A stretch of DNA of 64,000 bases. It comes from Eutreptiella sp. 'Long Island Sound 2002'. Lineage: Eukaryota > Euglenozoa > Euglenophyceae > Eutreptiales > Eutreptiaceae. Both the position numbers and the translations under genes were made by a program. The notes under the pieces were generated by a model that searched no databases, was not told the DNA's origin, and saw nothing but the letters and a program-made list of their open reading frames with translations. Shown here piece after piece: positions 20,428-31,339 of this stretch (the stretch's first letter is position 1; each line of letters begins with the position of its first letter). The DNA lies in NCBI GenBank assembly GCA_964036045.1, contig OZ038379.1, positions 183,106,553-183,170,552 of the forward strand, in the 5' to 3' direction.

Positions 20428-23400
20428 CTGGGAAGTGGAGTGCAGAGTGCAGAGGAAACGCCAACGCGCCGAAGGAGGAGGCCGGTGGGCATCAGAGAGG
20501 GGGGGGGGGGGCGGGGGCAGCGACATGACAGCAGGCGGAAGGGCACCGCTCTGGACGGTGCCGGACGATGCAAAATTCTGAGCAGCAGTTGAGGAACAGC
20601 GCCGGAATCGCGAACGGTATACGATGGCAAAATGGGTCCACAAGGCCCTTCTTCGCTGACGAAGTACCGCCCCGCTGCGGGATACGAGAGTTGAATGCTA
20701 CACTGCTAAAGCAAGCAGGCGAGTGCAATACAACAAAGTCAGATACAGTGAAAGTGAAACAGGAAATACCCCGAGGTACAAGACAGCCTGTCTTTGTGCT
20801 AAGGAGAGGCCCTTACTGCGCCCCCCCCCCCCCCGCCCCCCCGTCCCAACACGCGCCAGGTTCTGGTTCAGGGGGCAAAAGTGCGGAAACACGGGGTCGC
20901 CGTGTTTGGACAAGCCCATGTTACAGCGCGGCACGTACCACGGAACACACGCTGCAGACATAAGCCAACCCCTTGCCCTTCATGGCGACAAAAAGGTGTC
21001 CAACAGCCCAGCACACACCCCACGACACAAGAGCCCATGGAATTACAGCCACACCAACACTTTGCCACCCACATGGACCCTTCCTGCGGCCTTCACAGAG
21101 CTACAAACCACATTCTCTATTGGATTGGGACCGCAAAAACGATGGTTCCCAAAAAAGACCCGAAAGTGCGGAAACACGGGGTCGCCGTGTTTGGACAAGC
21201 CCCGTGTCAGGACGGGCCTGGCCTATCAGCTCCAACATCTCACCCACCTGAGGGGCAGGCTCATTGCATTGCAGCCTGAGACCCCGTGCATATTACTGCT
21301 CCAATCAGCTTCTGGGTCCTCACATGATTTATATGAAGCCGCTCCAAGTTTTGCTACTGGGACAAAGTGGCTTCCGTTTCGGGTTCAAGGAGGGGGGAGT
21401 TGGGGGCGGGGTGGGTGGGCATCGTTCTGGGGGGGGGGGGGGGGGCTTGGCTGGGGGTGCACTGGCTGGGTGCTGGGCCGTACGGGCTGCTACCATCTTG
21501 AAAACAGGTGTGCCTTCTCTGACCCGTGTGGGGTCGGTACGACGTTTGGGAGGGGCCGTGCAGGAACAGCATAAAGTTTGATGAACGGTGTAGGAACAGT
21601 GCAAGGCAACGGGAGGAACGGGGCTATATAGTTGCAACATGACATGGTCCCGGTGCCAACTTGGAGAGAGCCATGACTGATGCACAATACTGCTGACCCC
21701 CAAAGATCTGTCTAGTTTTGTTTCGGCGGCGGGGGGGGGATGCATTAGAGGGGAAGGGACCTCAGAGGCGGCCCCAGAAGCCGCTGGTGGAGGAGGTTGC
21801 CAAAGCGGTTGGGGGCGGTTCCTGTTGGTTACAAATGTCATTGAAGCTGGCACTTGCTGTTCGGGGGGCAGTGGCTGAGCATAGGCTGGGCGCCCTGGAC
21901 GGGGGATGGGGGGGGTACCTCCCCCCATTCCAATTCATCCCTGGGGGAGGGGGGGTCTCAATGTCAGTTCATTCCAAGTCGGCGCACTGTTCATGAGCTC
22001 TCCATTGTGCGTGTCCCTCTCCTCCGGCTGGGGGTGCGGGCAGTGCCCTGTTTCATCTCGACACCGTCACCGACCGTCCATCAGCCCGGCCCATCCAGCG
22101 TACACGCTGCACTGGGCACCGGTGATGCTCCAGGTCGGGGTCGTGGTGTGGCATACCGTGCCACACATAAACCCTGACTTTTCTTTGGGGGGGGGGGGGG
22201 GGCTGACTTGGTGCACCGAGGCACCAGTACTCGAGTGCATCCGTCTGCCGCCACCCCAAGCCCCTGTGTCATATTGTCTGCTCCCTCCGCTGTCGAAGTG
22301 CTCGAAGGCCCATTGGAAGACAGGGAAGGTCCACGGACTCGGAAAACCCGAAGCATGTATTTGACGAGAGGAGAGTGGGGGAGGGGGGTCTGGAACCCAA
22401 AAGTTTGTGTACCAAAAATGGCCCAAATCGACATTTCGTTTTGTAGATTTCATTTTTTCCCACTATGAAATCCGGGGGGGGGGGGCTCCTAACGAGCCGT
22501 TCTAATACACCCCTGACCCGAAGGCCTAACCTCAAAGGCCGTTCCCTGTTGCTTGCCCAAAACGGTCTTGGCCGGTCGGTTGCGCTGCAATTTGCGTTCG
22601 GCAGTGCGAACTATTCCGACACAACTTGGGGTCTGCGTTTGTGGGGCACGGTGGTGTCAGGGGAACGACCTGGTGGGATCTGGTCCTGAAGCTGCCGGAA
22701 CTTGGCCAAATTGCACAGCCACACGCCGGAGTTGTACGTGTCCCAGTTCCGGTGCTCCGACTGGAACATCAACAAGTTCTTTTGTTTGCAGTGCCCAAAC
22801 ACTTCGGAGGGTCGGAAGCTCCAAAACTCCCTAAAGCACAGGGCCGCATCGAGCACAAAGGGGGCAACGGGCAATGGGTGATGGGTGCAGGGGTGGGGTG
22901 GGGTGGGGATGTATTAGAAGAGAGGGGAAGGGGGTCCAGAATCCAAAAAAGTTTGTGTACCAAAAATGGCTAAATCAATTCTTTCTTTTGTAAATTCATT
23001 TTTTCCCACTGTAAAAAATCTGGGCCCTGGGGGGGGGGGGGTCCACGGGAGGGTACCCCCCCTCCTCCAATGGTTGTCAGCCGTTCTTAAATATCCCTGG
23101 GGTGGGGGGACCCCCCCCCATGCCGTCCACAATTGGGCCCCTGCAAGCACCAACATGGCTCCAACTTGCGAACAAAAAACAACTGCTCAAGGGTGTTTGA
23201 GGGTCCTCGTGCCTCCCAAATCGGACGTCTGGCATCAGTGCTGGCATCGAATCACAAATCCAAACATCATTCCCCGGATTGTCTACCCTCACGAGTGGCA
23301 TTTCCTACGTTGAACCTCCGAATTCCTGCCGCATTTAGCCGCATTGGGAAGGGCAGGAATCAAATGACGCGCGCGCGCGTGTGCGCATGGGCGCATAGGC

Positions 23401-26400
23401 ACCCCCGTGCGCGACGCCTTCCAGGAGCAGGGCAAACGGGGCACACCGCACGGCGCAGAATGCATGGACGGATGCGCTGCTGGTCCGACTTCACGCATCT
23501 AAACATGCTTTTCTCATCAGCCCCGTCCTGGGCACGCATGGGGCAAAGGGGGAATCCTTGCACTGCACGCGCACTGCACGCGCACTGCGCGCTACTTTTA
23601 GACTATGTGCCCCCCCGAAGAGCCCCTAGGCACGCCCCTTGGAAACGCCCTTAGAATTAGGTGACCCAAACTGCCCCAGCTCAAGAAAGTTGCAAACTAC
23701 CTTCCCTTAGCACAATTCAAAGAGATGGGTAGTATCCTGCACAAAGACATGGTCCAAATAGCCCTTGCAAATACAAATAAAGTGTGAAAAAGGGTGGAAA
23801 TGGGTGAAATTGGGTGAAAATCCAAAACGCCATATCCCCAATGTGGAAAAAGCATCAAAACCTACGCAACAAGGTACAATGATGCCCCTATGATCTCAAA
23901 GCATGGGTCTCCAGTACGGCCAGACGCCCAAATAGTTGCACTGCGCTTAAGGCGCCCCCAAAGATGCCCTGCAAACACATGGGGTCACGCAAGGCCAACA
24001 CCCGATGCAGCCCCTGGGCCCACAGTAAGGCCTGCTGGCCCCCGGGGGGGGGGGGGGGAGTGGGCGCCAGGGGGGCAGGCTACGAATGCGGGCGTCCGCT
24101 TCGGAACGAATGCGGAGGTCTTCGCCGGCACATCTGGTCCCCCTTCATGGCCAGCCCCCCCCCCCCCCCCCCCCCCCCACCCCCCCTACCCCCCCTCCCA
24201 AACGCCACCCTGGCACCAACGCAGCGGCAGTGGGTCCAGTGTACCAAAAGCAAGGGCGGAGGTCCCGCTGTGGTGTGGGCCTGGAGGCCCTTTTCAGAGG
24301 CAGCAATGGGCAACCGGGCTTGCAACTGAGCGGGGGGGGGGGGGGGGGCGATAGAGCCCCCTGGCTACACCCCCCCCCTCCCCCAAAAAAGGGCTCAATT
24401 GACGTGACCCCAAAATCCTACCGAGACTGACCCCCGGGCCTCGGAGGTGACCCGGACCCACAAATTGGCAAAAAATTGAAAATGGGATTTTTGGAATCAG
24501 CGCGTCGAGGGGGTTTCAAAAAAGTCATCGTTTGCCATATATTTGGTGAAAAAATTGACCATTTTTAATGCTCAAAAAATTTTTTCGGCGCTTTTGGCGC
24601 CAGAGTTCATAATAACTGATTAATGGTGCCTGTCAATTGAGCCCAAACCCCCCCCCCCAGGATTTTGGGGGCTCTATTGACCCCCCCCCTCCCTAGCCCG
24701 ACATGCCATGTGTTGGAAATGGGGAAGATGCGTGGCAAAAAGAAGGCAAAAAGGCGGGGGGGGGGGGGGGCGCAAAAAAAAAAGCAAAAGCGGGAAAAAA
24801 GGGCAAAAAGAGGCAAAAAGGAAAAAAGGGGGGGCGGGCAAGGTAGGAAACAGGCAAAACAAGGGAGGCTTCACTTCCACAACAGAGCCACATCCGTCAC
24901 CCAAGTAATGTCCGTGTCCATGTACAGCGCAAAATCCAGGTGCGGCAGCAGCAGGTCCATGACCCCCGTGAAGCACGCGTGCAGCCCATAGTACGTGGTG
25001 CCCGGGCCGGGGCCCTCCAGCTGCAGCCGTCGTCTTCGGCAGAGACCCCGGACTGTCATGACCTCGTGGCGGTGCACGGTGACGTTCACTGAGGGGGGGA
25101 GTCGTACGGTTTGAAAGTGGTTCTTGACGACGGCGTGGCACTGGTCGTCGGCGATGATGTGGAAGTGCAACGGGGCCCGCGTGGAGTAGATCACGGACCG
25201 CACGGTGCCGCCGAGGCCCTGCACTATGCGACGGGATCGGGCGGCGAAGAACCTGCGGACGGCCAAGGGTCAGGCTGCTGCTAGAGTGGCAACTGCACCT
25301 CACCCCAATCCACACCCACCCCAACCCAATCCAGCACAACCCACCCCTCTCCACCTCCGCTCCCCTCACATCCCCTCCCCTCCCCTCCCCTCCCCTCCCC
25401 TCCCCTCCCCTCCCTTCCCCTCACCTCCCCTCCCCTCCCCTCCCCTCCCCCCACCTCCCCTCCCCTCCCCTCCCCTCCCTTCCCCTCACCTCCCCTCCCC
25501 TCCCCTCCCGTCCCCTCCCCCCACCTCACTCCCGACAGGCCCGTCGCCCGCCAAGATTTCGTCCGCCACCTCGGAGACCTCATCAGCGCCTTCGGTCACG
25601 GCGTCCTCGCCAGTGGGGGCGGTATTCAGCCGCCTGTACCCCCANNNNNNNNNNNNNNNNNNNNNNNNNNNNNNNNNNNNNNNNNNNNNNNNNNNNNNNN
25701 NNNNNNNNNNNNNNNNNNNNNNNNNNNNNNNNNNNNNNNNNNNNNNNNNNNNNNNNNNNNNNNNNNNNNNNNNNNNNNNNNNNNNNNNNNNNNNNNNNNN
25801 NNNNNNNNNNNNNNNNNNNNNNNNNNNNNNNNNNNNNNNNNNNNCAGCCGAGGGCGCGTGGCGACATGGGTGGGCCTGACTCCCCTTCCTGCCGGTGGGG
25901 TATGAGTGTCCCAGAGACCTTCAGGACCTCGTACGCTTAGCAGCCAGTGTGGTGAGGTATCACGAGGTCGGACGGTTTGTCCGGCAACTTTGGGAGGCGC
26001 TACCGTCTGCTGTGGGGCCCCCTGATACTCCAGACCCGCCCCTGGTGCTTTCGGAATGGACCTGTTGCTGGGACTGCGGAACGTTGGTCTCCTTGCGGGG
26101 CAGTGACTGTGCAGAGTCCCAGTGGTCCTGTCCTGTTTGTCAGGGGGGTAGCCGTGTGCATGTGCCCAGTCTTTTACCCTCCACACCCTTACTCCCCCAG
26201 TATACCGAAGAACCCACTGTAGTGCCAGCGGTCTACGTCATTCTGAGACGTTTACATGCGTACCCGGGTCCCTGGTGTCAGCGACTGGCCCAGCTTCTTT
26301 CAGCGTGGTGCCGATGTCTGCTGACCCGCCCTCGGCGCTTGACCTGCTATGGCCTACTCATTTCCCCGCCTATATTTTGCGATGGGCGCCCTGCCTTGTT

Positions 26401-28418
26401 GTATGCGGAAGGGGCTACGGCTTTTCAGGCCGAGCCATATTTTGTCTCGGATGTAGTGCCAATGGTGCGCGTGTTTGCAGCCGACTGGTGCACTACCTGT
26501 GGAAGGCCTCGCGTAGCTCAGGTCATAGTGGTCGCGGCGCCCCGGCTGGGCTGTCACTCGCCACGGGCCATATGCACGTGTTTGCCACCAGGGGCCCAGC
26601 CTGTGGACAAGCAGCTGGCTGCGCGTACGTCCCTTCGGGCAGGCATCCAGCTTCTGGAGCATGTAGTACCGGTGTCCTCTCGTTTTTTGCGGTCCTGTGC
26701 TCCAGTATGTGAGCCAGCACCTCCCATGCCGTCTTGGCTGAGGGTGCTTACCCGCCGTCTCGATAGACTAGATGACAAAATGAACGGAACGTCCACAGTA
26801 CACTCGGCGTTCCGTCAAGCAACACTTAATTGTGGCGGGGCAGGGGACCCAGCGGTCCTGGAAGCTGTCACCGTCTTGATATGTGCGTTGGACCCGGATG
26901 TGTGTGCCTGCAGGAGCTGTGGGATGCTGACCCGCGGGTACAGGTGGCGCTTGCGCCCTTTGTGTTTGTTGCCAGCATACAGTGGCTGATACAGTGGCTC
27001 TTTACGTTTCCCGCGAATTCACGGTACCGGAGTTGCAGCTGTTTTTGATGAGTGTAGTATGATGTAGCGTGTTGTGCCTTGGGACAGGTAGGGATCACGG
27101 ATACGCTGGAGTTCGGAGATCGCCCGAGCACTTTACCTTTACCTTTACCCTCCCCCCACCTCCCCCCACCTCCCCCCACCTCCCCTCACCTCCCCTCCCC
27201 TCCCCTCCCCTCCCCTCCCGTCCCTTCCCCTCACCTCCCCTCCCCTCCCCCCACCTCCCCTCACCTCTCCTCCCCTCACCTCCCCTCACCTCACTTCCCC
27301 TCCCCTCCCCTCCCCTCCCCTCCCCTCCCCTCCCCTCCCCTCACCTCACTGCCCCGCCCCGCCCCGCACCGCACCGCACCTCCCCTCCCCTCCCCTCCCC
27401 TTACCTTACCTCACCCCACCCCACCCCACCCCACCCCACCCCACCGCACCTCACCTCACCTCACCTCAACCTCTCCCCTCCCCTCCCCTTACCCCAAGGG
27501 GGCCATTATTCCATTCCCTGATGTGCACGAGCCAACCGCAACATACTTCAGCTGCCTCCCGAGCTCTGAGAGGTCAATACAGTTGCAATGCATCTGCTGG
27601 GGCGCAGACACACTGTCTTCGCCTTCACGATTTCGGCTCAAAGTCACGGGTCAACTCTGCCCCCTACTACTAAATGCAGTTTGCTGTCAGCCCTCCCCAC
27701 CCCCAAAAAAAAGTCAGGGGACACGTGTGGCATGGTCTGCCGCCCCTGTAGCCTGCTACAGGCGAGGCAGGCACAAGGCCTTCGCATGGGCGTCCATGGC
27801 CCCGCTCATAACCACCGGCGGCTGGCGGTCAAGGCCCTGAACTTTCCTTCGGAGGGGGGGAAAAACACTCCTCCAGCTTAAGCCCCCCCCCCCCCGGAAG
27901 TATTAGAAGAGAGGGGGAGGGTGGGGGGGGTCTGGAACCCAAAAGTGTGGATACCAAAAGTGGCCCAACAAGATTTTCCCGAGGGGGGGGGGGGCGGGGT
28001 CCAGGGGGTCTACCCCCCGTCCTCCTACGGTGTACGGCCATTCTAATACTTCCCTGCCCCCACCCCCTCCAGGAGCGTGTGTCAGAGGATAACATACGGT
28101 TTTGAGGGTCCTCGCGCTCTTGAAGCTGCATGTCAGCACCACCGAGACCGGGTCGTCGGTGTCTGGGTGTGCCGGCGTCCCAGGGGCCCATTCAAAGGTG
28201 CGGTTTGTGTGGGGCCGCTGCGCTGGGGTGAGGCCCTCGCGGGCCGAGGCGGGGGTGGCCTGCCACTCCTCGAGTGCGTGCTTGAGCCACGGGGGCCGCG
28301 CCTGGATGTGGTGCTGGATCCGGGAGGTGTTGCGGCGGCATGGGAGGGCGGCGGTGCTGAGGCAGTGGGCCCACACCAGCCAAAAGCAAAAGCGGAGCCT
28401 GCGATGCCATGATGGCAT
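20054..28418 (-). CDS. GT8-type glycosyltransferase (multi-exon, one part unresolved)
   Basis: Exons read: 28098-28418, 24875-25252, 22670-22830 and 20054-20427. The last three join with matching phases (AA|G and G|GG). The protein has an N-terminal hydrophobic anchor, then a nucleotide-sugar binding domain with LHFHIIADDQCHAVV, the metal-binding motif FALYMDTDITWV, the acceptor-side block WDTYNSGVWLCNLAKFR and a final HILPSQWNMF. These match, in order, GT8 retaining enzymes of the LARGE/glucoside-xylosyltransferase type. It therefore probably adds a sugar to a glycan in the Golgi, using UDP-sugar and Mn. The usual GDQ block appears changed (GPRLWEIQLQLNG), and I see no HGxxKPW-type motif, so activity is not certain. 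Exon 1 ends in phase 0 while the DTD exon needs two leading bases, so at least one exon is missing, perhaps in the 200-N gap. Confidence 0.75.
20881..20917 (+). repeat. Hairpin repeat, pair 1 left
   Basis: GTGCGGAAACACGGGGTCGC followed by CGTGTTTGGACAAGCCC. The core AAACACGGGGTCGCCGTGTTT pairs with itself over 8 bp arms. An identical copy lies at 21166-21202, and related copies at 55303 and 55981. Confidence 0.75.
21166..21202 (+). repeat. Hairpin repeat, pair 1 right
   Basis: An exact direct repeat of 20881-20917, 285 bp away. Both are in the last GT8 intron. The DNA between them has no recognised coding content. Confidence 0.75.
22354..22515 (+). mobile_element. hAT-like MITE family 2 (copy in 22.4 kb)
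   Basis: A 162-bp element flanked on both sides by ACCCGAAG (22346-22353 and 22516-22523), a perfect 8-bp target duplication. It starts CATGTATTTGACGAGAGG and ends GTTCTAATACACCCCTG; the family consensus inverted repeat is CAGGGATGTATTAGAA. The centre has AAGTTTGTGTACCAAAAATG and TTTCATTTTTTCCCACTATG. It lies in a GT8 intron. Confidence 0.85.
22670..22830 (-). CDS. GT8 gene, exon with NSGVWLCNL block
   Basis: Acceptor TGCTTTAG and donor CCACCAG|GTCGTT. The first base completes a Lys codon from the previous exon, then EFWSFRPSEVFGHCKQKNLL and FQSEHRNWDTYNSGVWLCNL. The NSGV-x-L-x-NL block is a hallmark of GT8 proteins. Only 161 bp long, with MITEs on both sides of it in the genome. Confidence 0.8.
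22904..23099 (+). mobile_element. hAT-like MITE family 2 (copy in 23.0 kb)
   Basis: A 196-bp element from TGGGGATGTATTAGAAGAG to GTTCTTAAATATCCCTG, flanked by GGGTGGGG on both sides (22896-22903 and 23100-23107), an 8-bp duplication although in low-complexity sequence. It sits 74 bp upstream of the NSGVWLCNL exon. Confidence 0.75.
24875..25252 (-). CDS. GT8 gene, exon with DTD catalytic motif
   Basis: Acceptor CCGTCCGCAG and donor GTGGAA|GTGAAG (phase 2). It carries RSRRIVQGLGGTVRSVIYST, PLHFHIIADDQCHAVV, GLHACFTGVMDLLLPHLDFA and LYMDTDITWVTDVALLW. The DTD triplet is the DxD metal and UDP-sugar ligand. The start requires two bases from an upstream exon that I cannot place. Confidence 0.85.
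25371..25533. repeat. (CCCCT)n tract, left
   Basis: About 160 bp of TCCCC units with occasional CACC or CTTCC. A similar but longer tract lies at 27148-27491, on the other side of the assembly gap and the unassigned open frame. Confidence 0.9.
25539..25644 (+). CDS. Possible exon running into the assembly gap
   Basis: After the strong pyrimidine tract and CTCCCGACAG, the plus strand reads PVARQDFVRHLGDLISAFGH then GVLASGGGIQPPVPP, with nearly every third base G or C, as in host exons. It is cut by the N run at 25645. If real it would be a plus-strand gene inside a minus-strand intron, or a sign that the scaffold join is wrong. The minus strand also has an open, acidic frame here, so the strand is not certain. 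Confidence 0.3.
25645..25844. other. Assembly gap (200 N)
   Basis: Exactly 200 N bases, probably a placeholder of unknown true length. It falls between a (CCCCT)n tract and the unassigned open frame, inside the first GT8 intron where a middle exon is missing. Confidence 0.99.
25880..26989 (+). CDS. Unassigned Cys-rich open frame
   Basis: About 369 codons open from 25880 (after a TGA at 25877) to the TGA at 26987. There is no ATG near the start; the first in-frame Met is near the middle, so this is a fragment, an exon, or uses another start. Several Cys pairs could bind zinc: CCWDCGTL...WSCPVCQGG, DWCTTCGRP and CACRSCGMLTRGYRW. I recognise no family. Third-position G/C is clearly lower and codon choice more even than in the host exons on either side, and the stretch lacks the poly-G runs typical of this genome. 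It may come from a virus, a mobile element or contamination joined by the gap. It could also be a diverged host exon. Confidence 0.4.
   Translation, partial: LPFLPVGYECPRDLQDLVRLAASVVRYHEVGRFVRQLWEALPSAVGPPDTPDPPLVLSEWTCCWDCGTLVSLRGSDCAESQWSCPVCQGGSRVHVPSLLPSTPLLPQYTEEPTVVPAVYVILRRLHAYPGPWCQRLAQLLSAWCRCLLTRPRRLTCYGLLISPPIFCDGRPALLYAEGATAFQAEPYFVSDVVPMVRVFAADWCTTCGRPRVAQVIVVAAPRLGCHSPRAICTCLPPGAQPVDKQLAARTSLRAGIQLLEHVVPVSSRFLRSCAPVCEPAPPMPSWLRVLTRRLDRLDDKMNGTSTVHSAFRQATLNCGGAGDPAVLEAVTVLICALDPDVCACRSCGMLTRGYRWRLRPLCLLPAYSG
27148..27491. repeat. (CCCCT)n/(CCCCA)n tract, right
   Basis: About 340 bp of CCTCC, CCACC and CCGCC units. It begins with CTTTACCTTTACC and ends with CCTTACCCC. The plus-strand frames over it are Pro/Ser/Leu repeats and are not credible proteins. 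Confidence 0.9.
27893..28056 (+). mobile_element. hAT-like MITE family 2 (copy in 28.0 kb)
   Basis: The left end GGAAGTATTAGAAGAGAGG and right end ATTCTAATACTTCCCTG are inverted copies. The centre has GGTCTGGAACCCAAAAGTGT as in the 22354 copy. Flanks are C-rich, so the duplication cannot be read. It lies just downstream of GT8 exon 1. Confidence 0.75.
28098..28418 (-). CDS. GT8 gene, exon 1 (membrane anchor)
   Basis: From the ATG at 28418: a short basic start, then a hydrophobic signal anchor (FCFWLVWAHCLSTAAL), a stem, and DDPVSVVLTCSFKSARTLKT before the donor ACC|GTATGT (phase 0). The VSVVLTCS stretch looks like the first strand of a GT-A fold. The link to the downstream GT8 exons rests on order, strand and sense; the direct junction is out of phase. 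Confidence 0.6.
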
Positions 28419-28830
28419 GGGGTGGCTTGCGATTGAGGGGAGGCGCGGGGCCCCACTAGTGCATGGTTGGCCTGAAATACAAAAGGAGGTGCTTGGACTT
28501 TCCCGTCACCAACCCCCCCCAAAAAAAATAAGAACACACGTCTCCATAAGAACACGCAATGCAAGCTCTCCAGAATATCAGGCACTCTGAGCACGTGACA
28601 GGTTGACAGGACGTGACAGGCTGGAGAGCCTTCTTATGAACAGCTCACAAATAATGTTTTTTGATGTCCAACTGGACACTGGGGAGGCTCTGCGGGGGAA
28701 GAAACATAAGAACACGCGCACACTCTTTGTTTGGGGCAGGGGGTTACACTGGAGCGGCTCTGCATCCAGTTAAAACCATATTTCCACCAACTCTAAGGCC
28801 ATCAATTCGCCCCAAAAAATTAAACACGGG

Positions 28831-28935
28831 GGCGTTTTCGCACAGCCGGGCACAGCGCCAAGTATTACGTTGTTTATCCCGGGAACACCCCTGAAAATCA
28901 CCCACCTACAGAAGCATGCATGATCAATTCAAAAC
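28831..28935 (+). repeat. Dispersed repeat family D (copy in 28.9 kb)
   Basis: TTTTCGCACAGCCGGGCACA then AAGTATTACGTTGTTTATCC, CCCTGAAAATCACCCACC and GCATGCATGATCAATTCAAA. It aligns with 14467-14575 over its length. Confidence 0.65.
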
Positions 28936-29388
28936 AGTATGGGGTGCAGAATTCAGGAGTCGTATTTGAATCTCCAGTAAATTCTGAGCATTTTTGAGTG
29001 TATGCACAGAGGGTGAAAAAAAAATCAAATTTTACCTCTTGCTGTGGGAAAATCGGCAGGAGTGGGGGAAAAGGGGGGGCAGGGGAGTTGAAAAATGGCC
29101 ATTGTTGAAAATTTACTACTTTATGCAACTTGGGGAAAACCTCGCCCGGGGCAAAACTAGCATCGTGTCCAAATCCTGAGAACCAATGCGCCCCTGCCCC
29201 CAAAACTCTGCAGGCGCCATGCGGCAGCCCCCCTTCCCACACATGCCAATAGGTTTGGAAATCTCGTCTACAACACGCCGAGAGCGTTTCCAATGAGCAG
29301 ACTATGAGTCCTTTTTTCATGGGTTGTAACGCATGGATCACCGTACCACATGTGAGGCGCCAAGTGCCGTGGGAATTTTATATCCTCT

Positions 29389-29668
29389 GCCGGTACCTCT
29401 TGGCCATTTTGAGCAAAAATCTGGCTGGGAATTTTTTATTCTCAGCCGGTACATCTTGGCCATTATTGGCGAACATGTACCCGCTCGGTACATTTTGGCC
29501 AATTTGGGCGACACTTTGGCCAATTTGGGCGAAAATGTACCGGCTGAGGGTTTTTTTATTTTCAGCTGGTACATTTAGGCCACTTTGGGCCAAAATGTAC
29601 TGGCTGAGAATAATAAAACCCCCAGCCGGTACATTTTCGCCCAAAATGGCCAAAATGTACCGGCTGAG
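29389..29668. repeat. Array of inverted GGTACATTTTGGCC units
   Basis: About 280 bp in which AGCCGGTACATTTTGGCC and its complement GGCCAAAATGTACCGGCT alternate, separated by short A/T-rich spacers. The unit can form several alternative hairpins. No gene is apparent on either strand. Confidence 0.75.
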
Positions 29669-31339
29669 CCTTCAGGAGAGATTGTCTGCGTTAGTTGTTG
29701 GGGAAAGGTGTTTTTGGGAGGTGAAAGTGGGACAGTTCTGCTCACAAGTGCTGCTTGTGGCAGTGAAGGAGGGTGCCCACCTTCATGGGGGAGGGAGGGC
29801 GGTTGGGGCATGCAAACGATCTGTGTGGTTTGTGTCTGCGATAGGTGTTCTGCTACTTGTAGACACCATCTGCGGGGGTTGTATATGCCATCCTATGGTA
29901 TTTACAAAACCAGTGCGCACACCCGGAAGTGCCACCCAACCTGCCCCTCCAGTGAAAAGCCGTGGTATGGCAGTGCAAGGGCACGCGCACCGCAGCACAT
30001 AAAACAGATGCTCATCAGTGGCCAACAAAAGACCACAGGTGCCTTTCTGCCAACAAGACAGCGGCCGACAGGGGCCCGGTATCAGGGCACCGAGGAGTTT
30101 CGGCACCGGGATGCACAGGGGCTGACGCCATGCTGGTCCATGCAACCCCCATGTTAAGATGCATTGAGGACAGTAGGAGAGTGCTGGACCCCCATCCCCC
30201 CTTCGAAGCCCTCTGGGCTTCAAGATAGTGCGGGTGGGGCGAGGCATAGGCCTGCTGCAGGCGATTTCCCAGGAGCGCCCGCCCCTCCTCCTCTTGCAAA
30301 AACAACACGAAACACGCCGTGGGAGGACACAGGCGCTGACTATTGCGCCGTGAACTAGTCGTCAGGTGATTCCCCAATCGCCAGCTCCAAAGGACAAGAA
30401 GGGGTGAAAATGGGTGGCAGGGCAGCACCCAATATCCTTAAAATACAGCCTCAAATCAACGAAAAGACCTCATCTTCATGCACCACCACAGAAAATGGAA
30501 CTGCCAAATCCCACAGTTCCAAAAGCTGCGGAAACAAAGCAGCCGATTACGGTCCTGCACGCGGTGTGTACAGGGGTTAGCCTTCCCCTTGGTGTACCCG
30601 GCGCGAGAGAAGGACCCGCGCCAAGGGCTCAGGTTGCCTCTGAGCTGGCCCTGCCATGCCCCTCTCCCGGGGCCTCGTCCAAAAGTTGCGGAAACAACAC
30701 CCGGTGTTGCTGTGACGAGGGTGTTGCTCTCGCAAGGGGGGGGGGGGGGGGCATTGCTTGCTGAAGCAGAGGCGGAGAAGTGTTCGTGCAAAGGCCTTGG
30801 GTTTCATGCCAGGCCCTGGTCCCGGCCCATGCCCGCAGCCCGGACACCGGCTGCAGGGCTGTCTCATGGCAGTGTGTGCATGGGAGTGCTGCAATGCAGG
30901 AAGGACAGACGAGGGGGCTTGAGGAGGACGTTGCACGCCCTGAAAGGGCGCGGCGATGCAAAGGCCAGCGATGCAACGGCGTCTAAAACATACCCCTTGA
31001 CATAGGCACGCTGGACGGGGGGGGGGATTAGAGGGGGGGGGGGGTCTGGGACCCGAAAGCGTGTGTACCAAAACTCAAAACTTTCGTTACTCCCCAGCTC
31101 ATCCACCCAACCGGGACAGCGGTTGCGTCCGCGGTGTGTGGCACTCGCCGGCACGAAGACCTGAATCCAACAGCGACAGCAATTGCACGCAACCACAAAG
31201 GGGGGGGGGGGGTCCGCCAGATCACCCCCCCCCCCGCGCCGCCCCTCGTGGACGAGCACATCCCTGATCTGCACCCGTTGTTCATGACTGCGCAGAGGTT
31301 CCAATTTTTCGTTGTGAATCCGCCTCCATCGCGGTTGGT

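Noticed and set aside
25371-25533. (CCCCT)n tract as telomere or CRISPR-like array
   Set aside because: The unit is not a known telomere repeat, there are no regularly spaced unique spacers, and such tracts occur twice as imperfect simple sequence.
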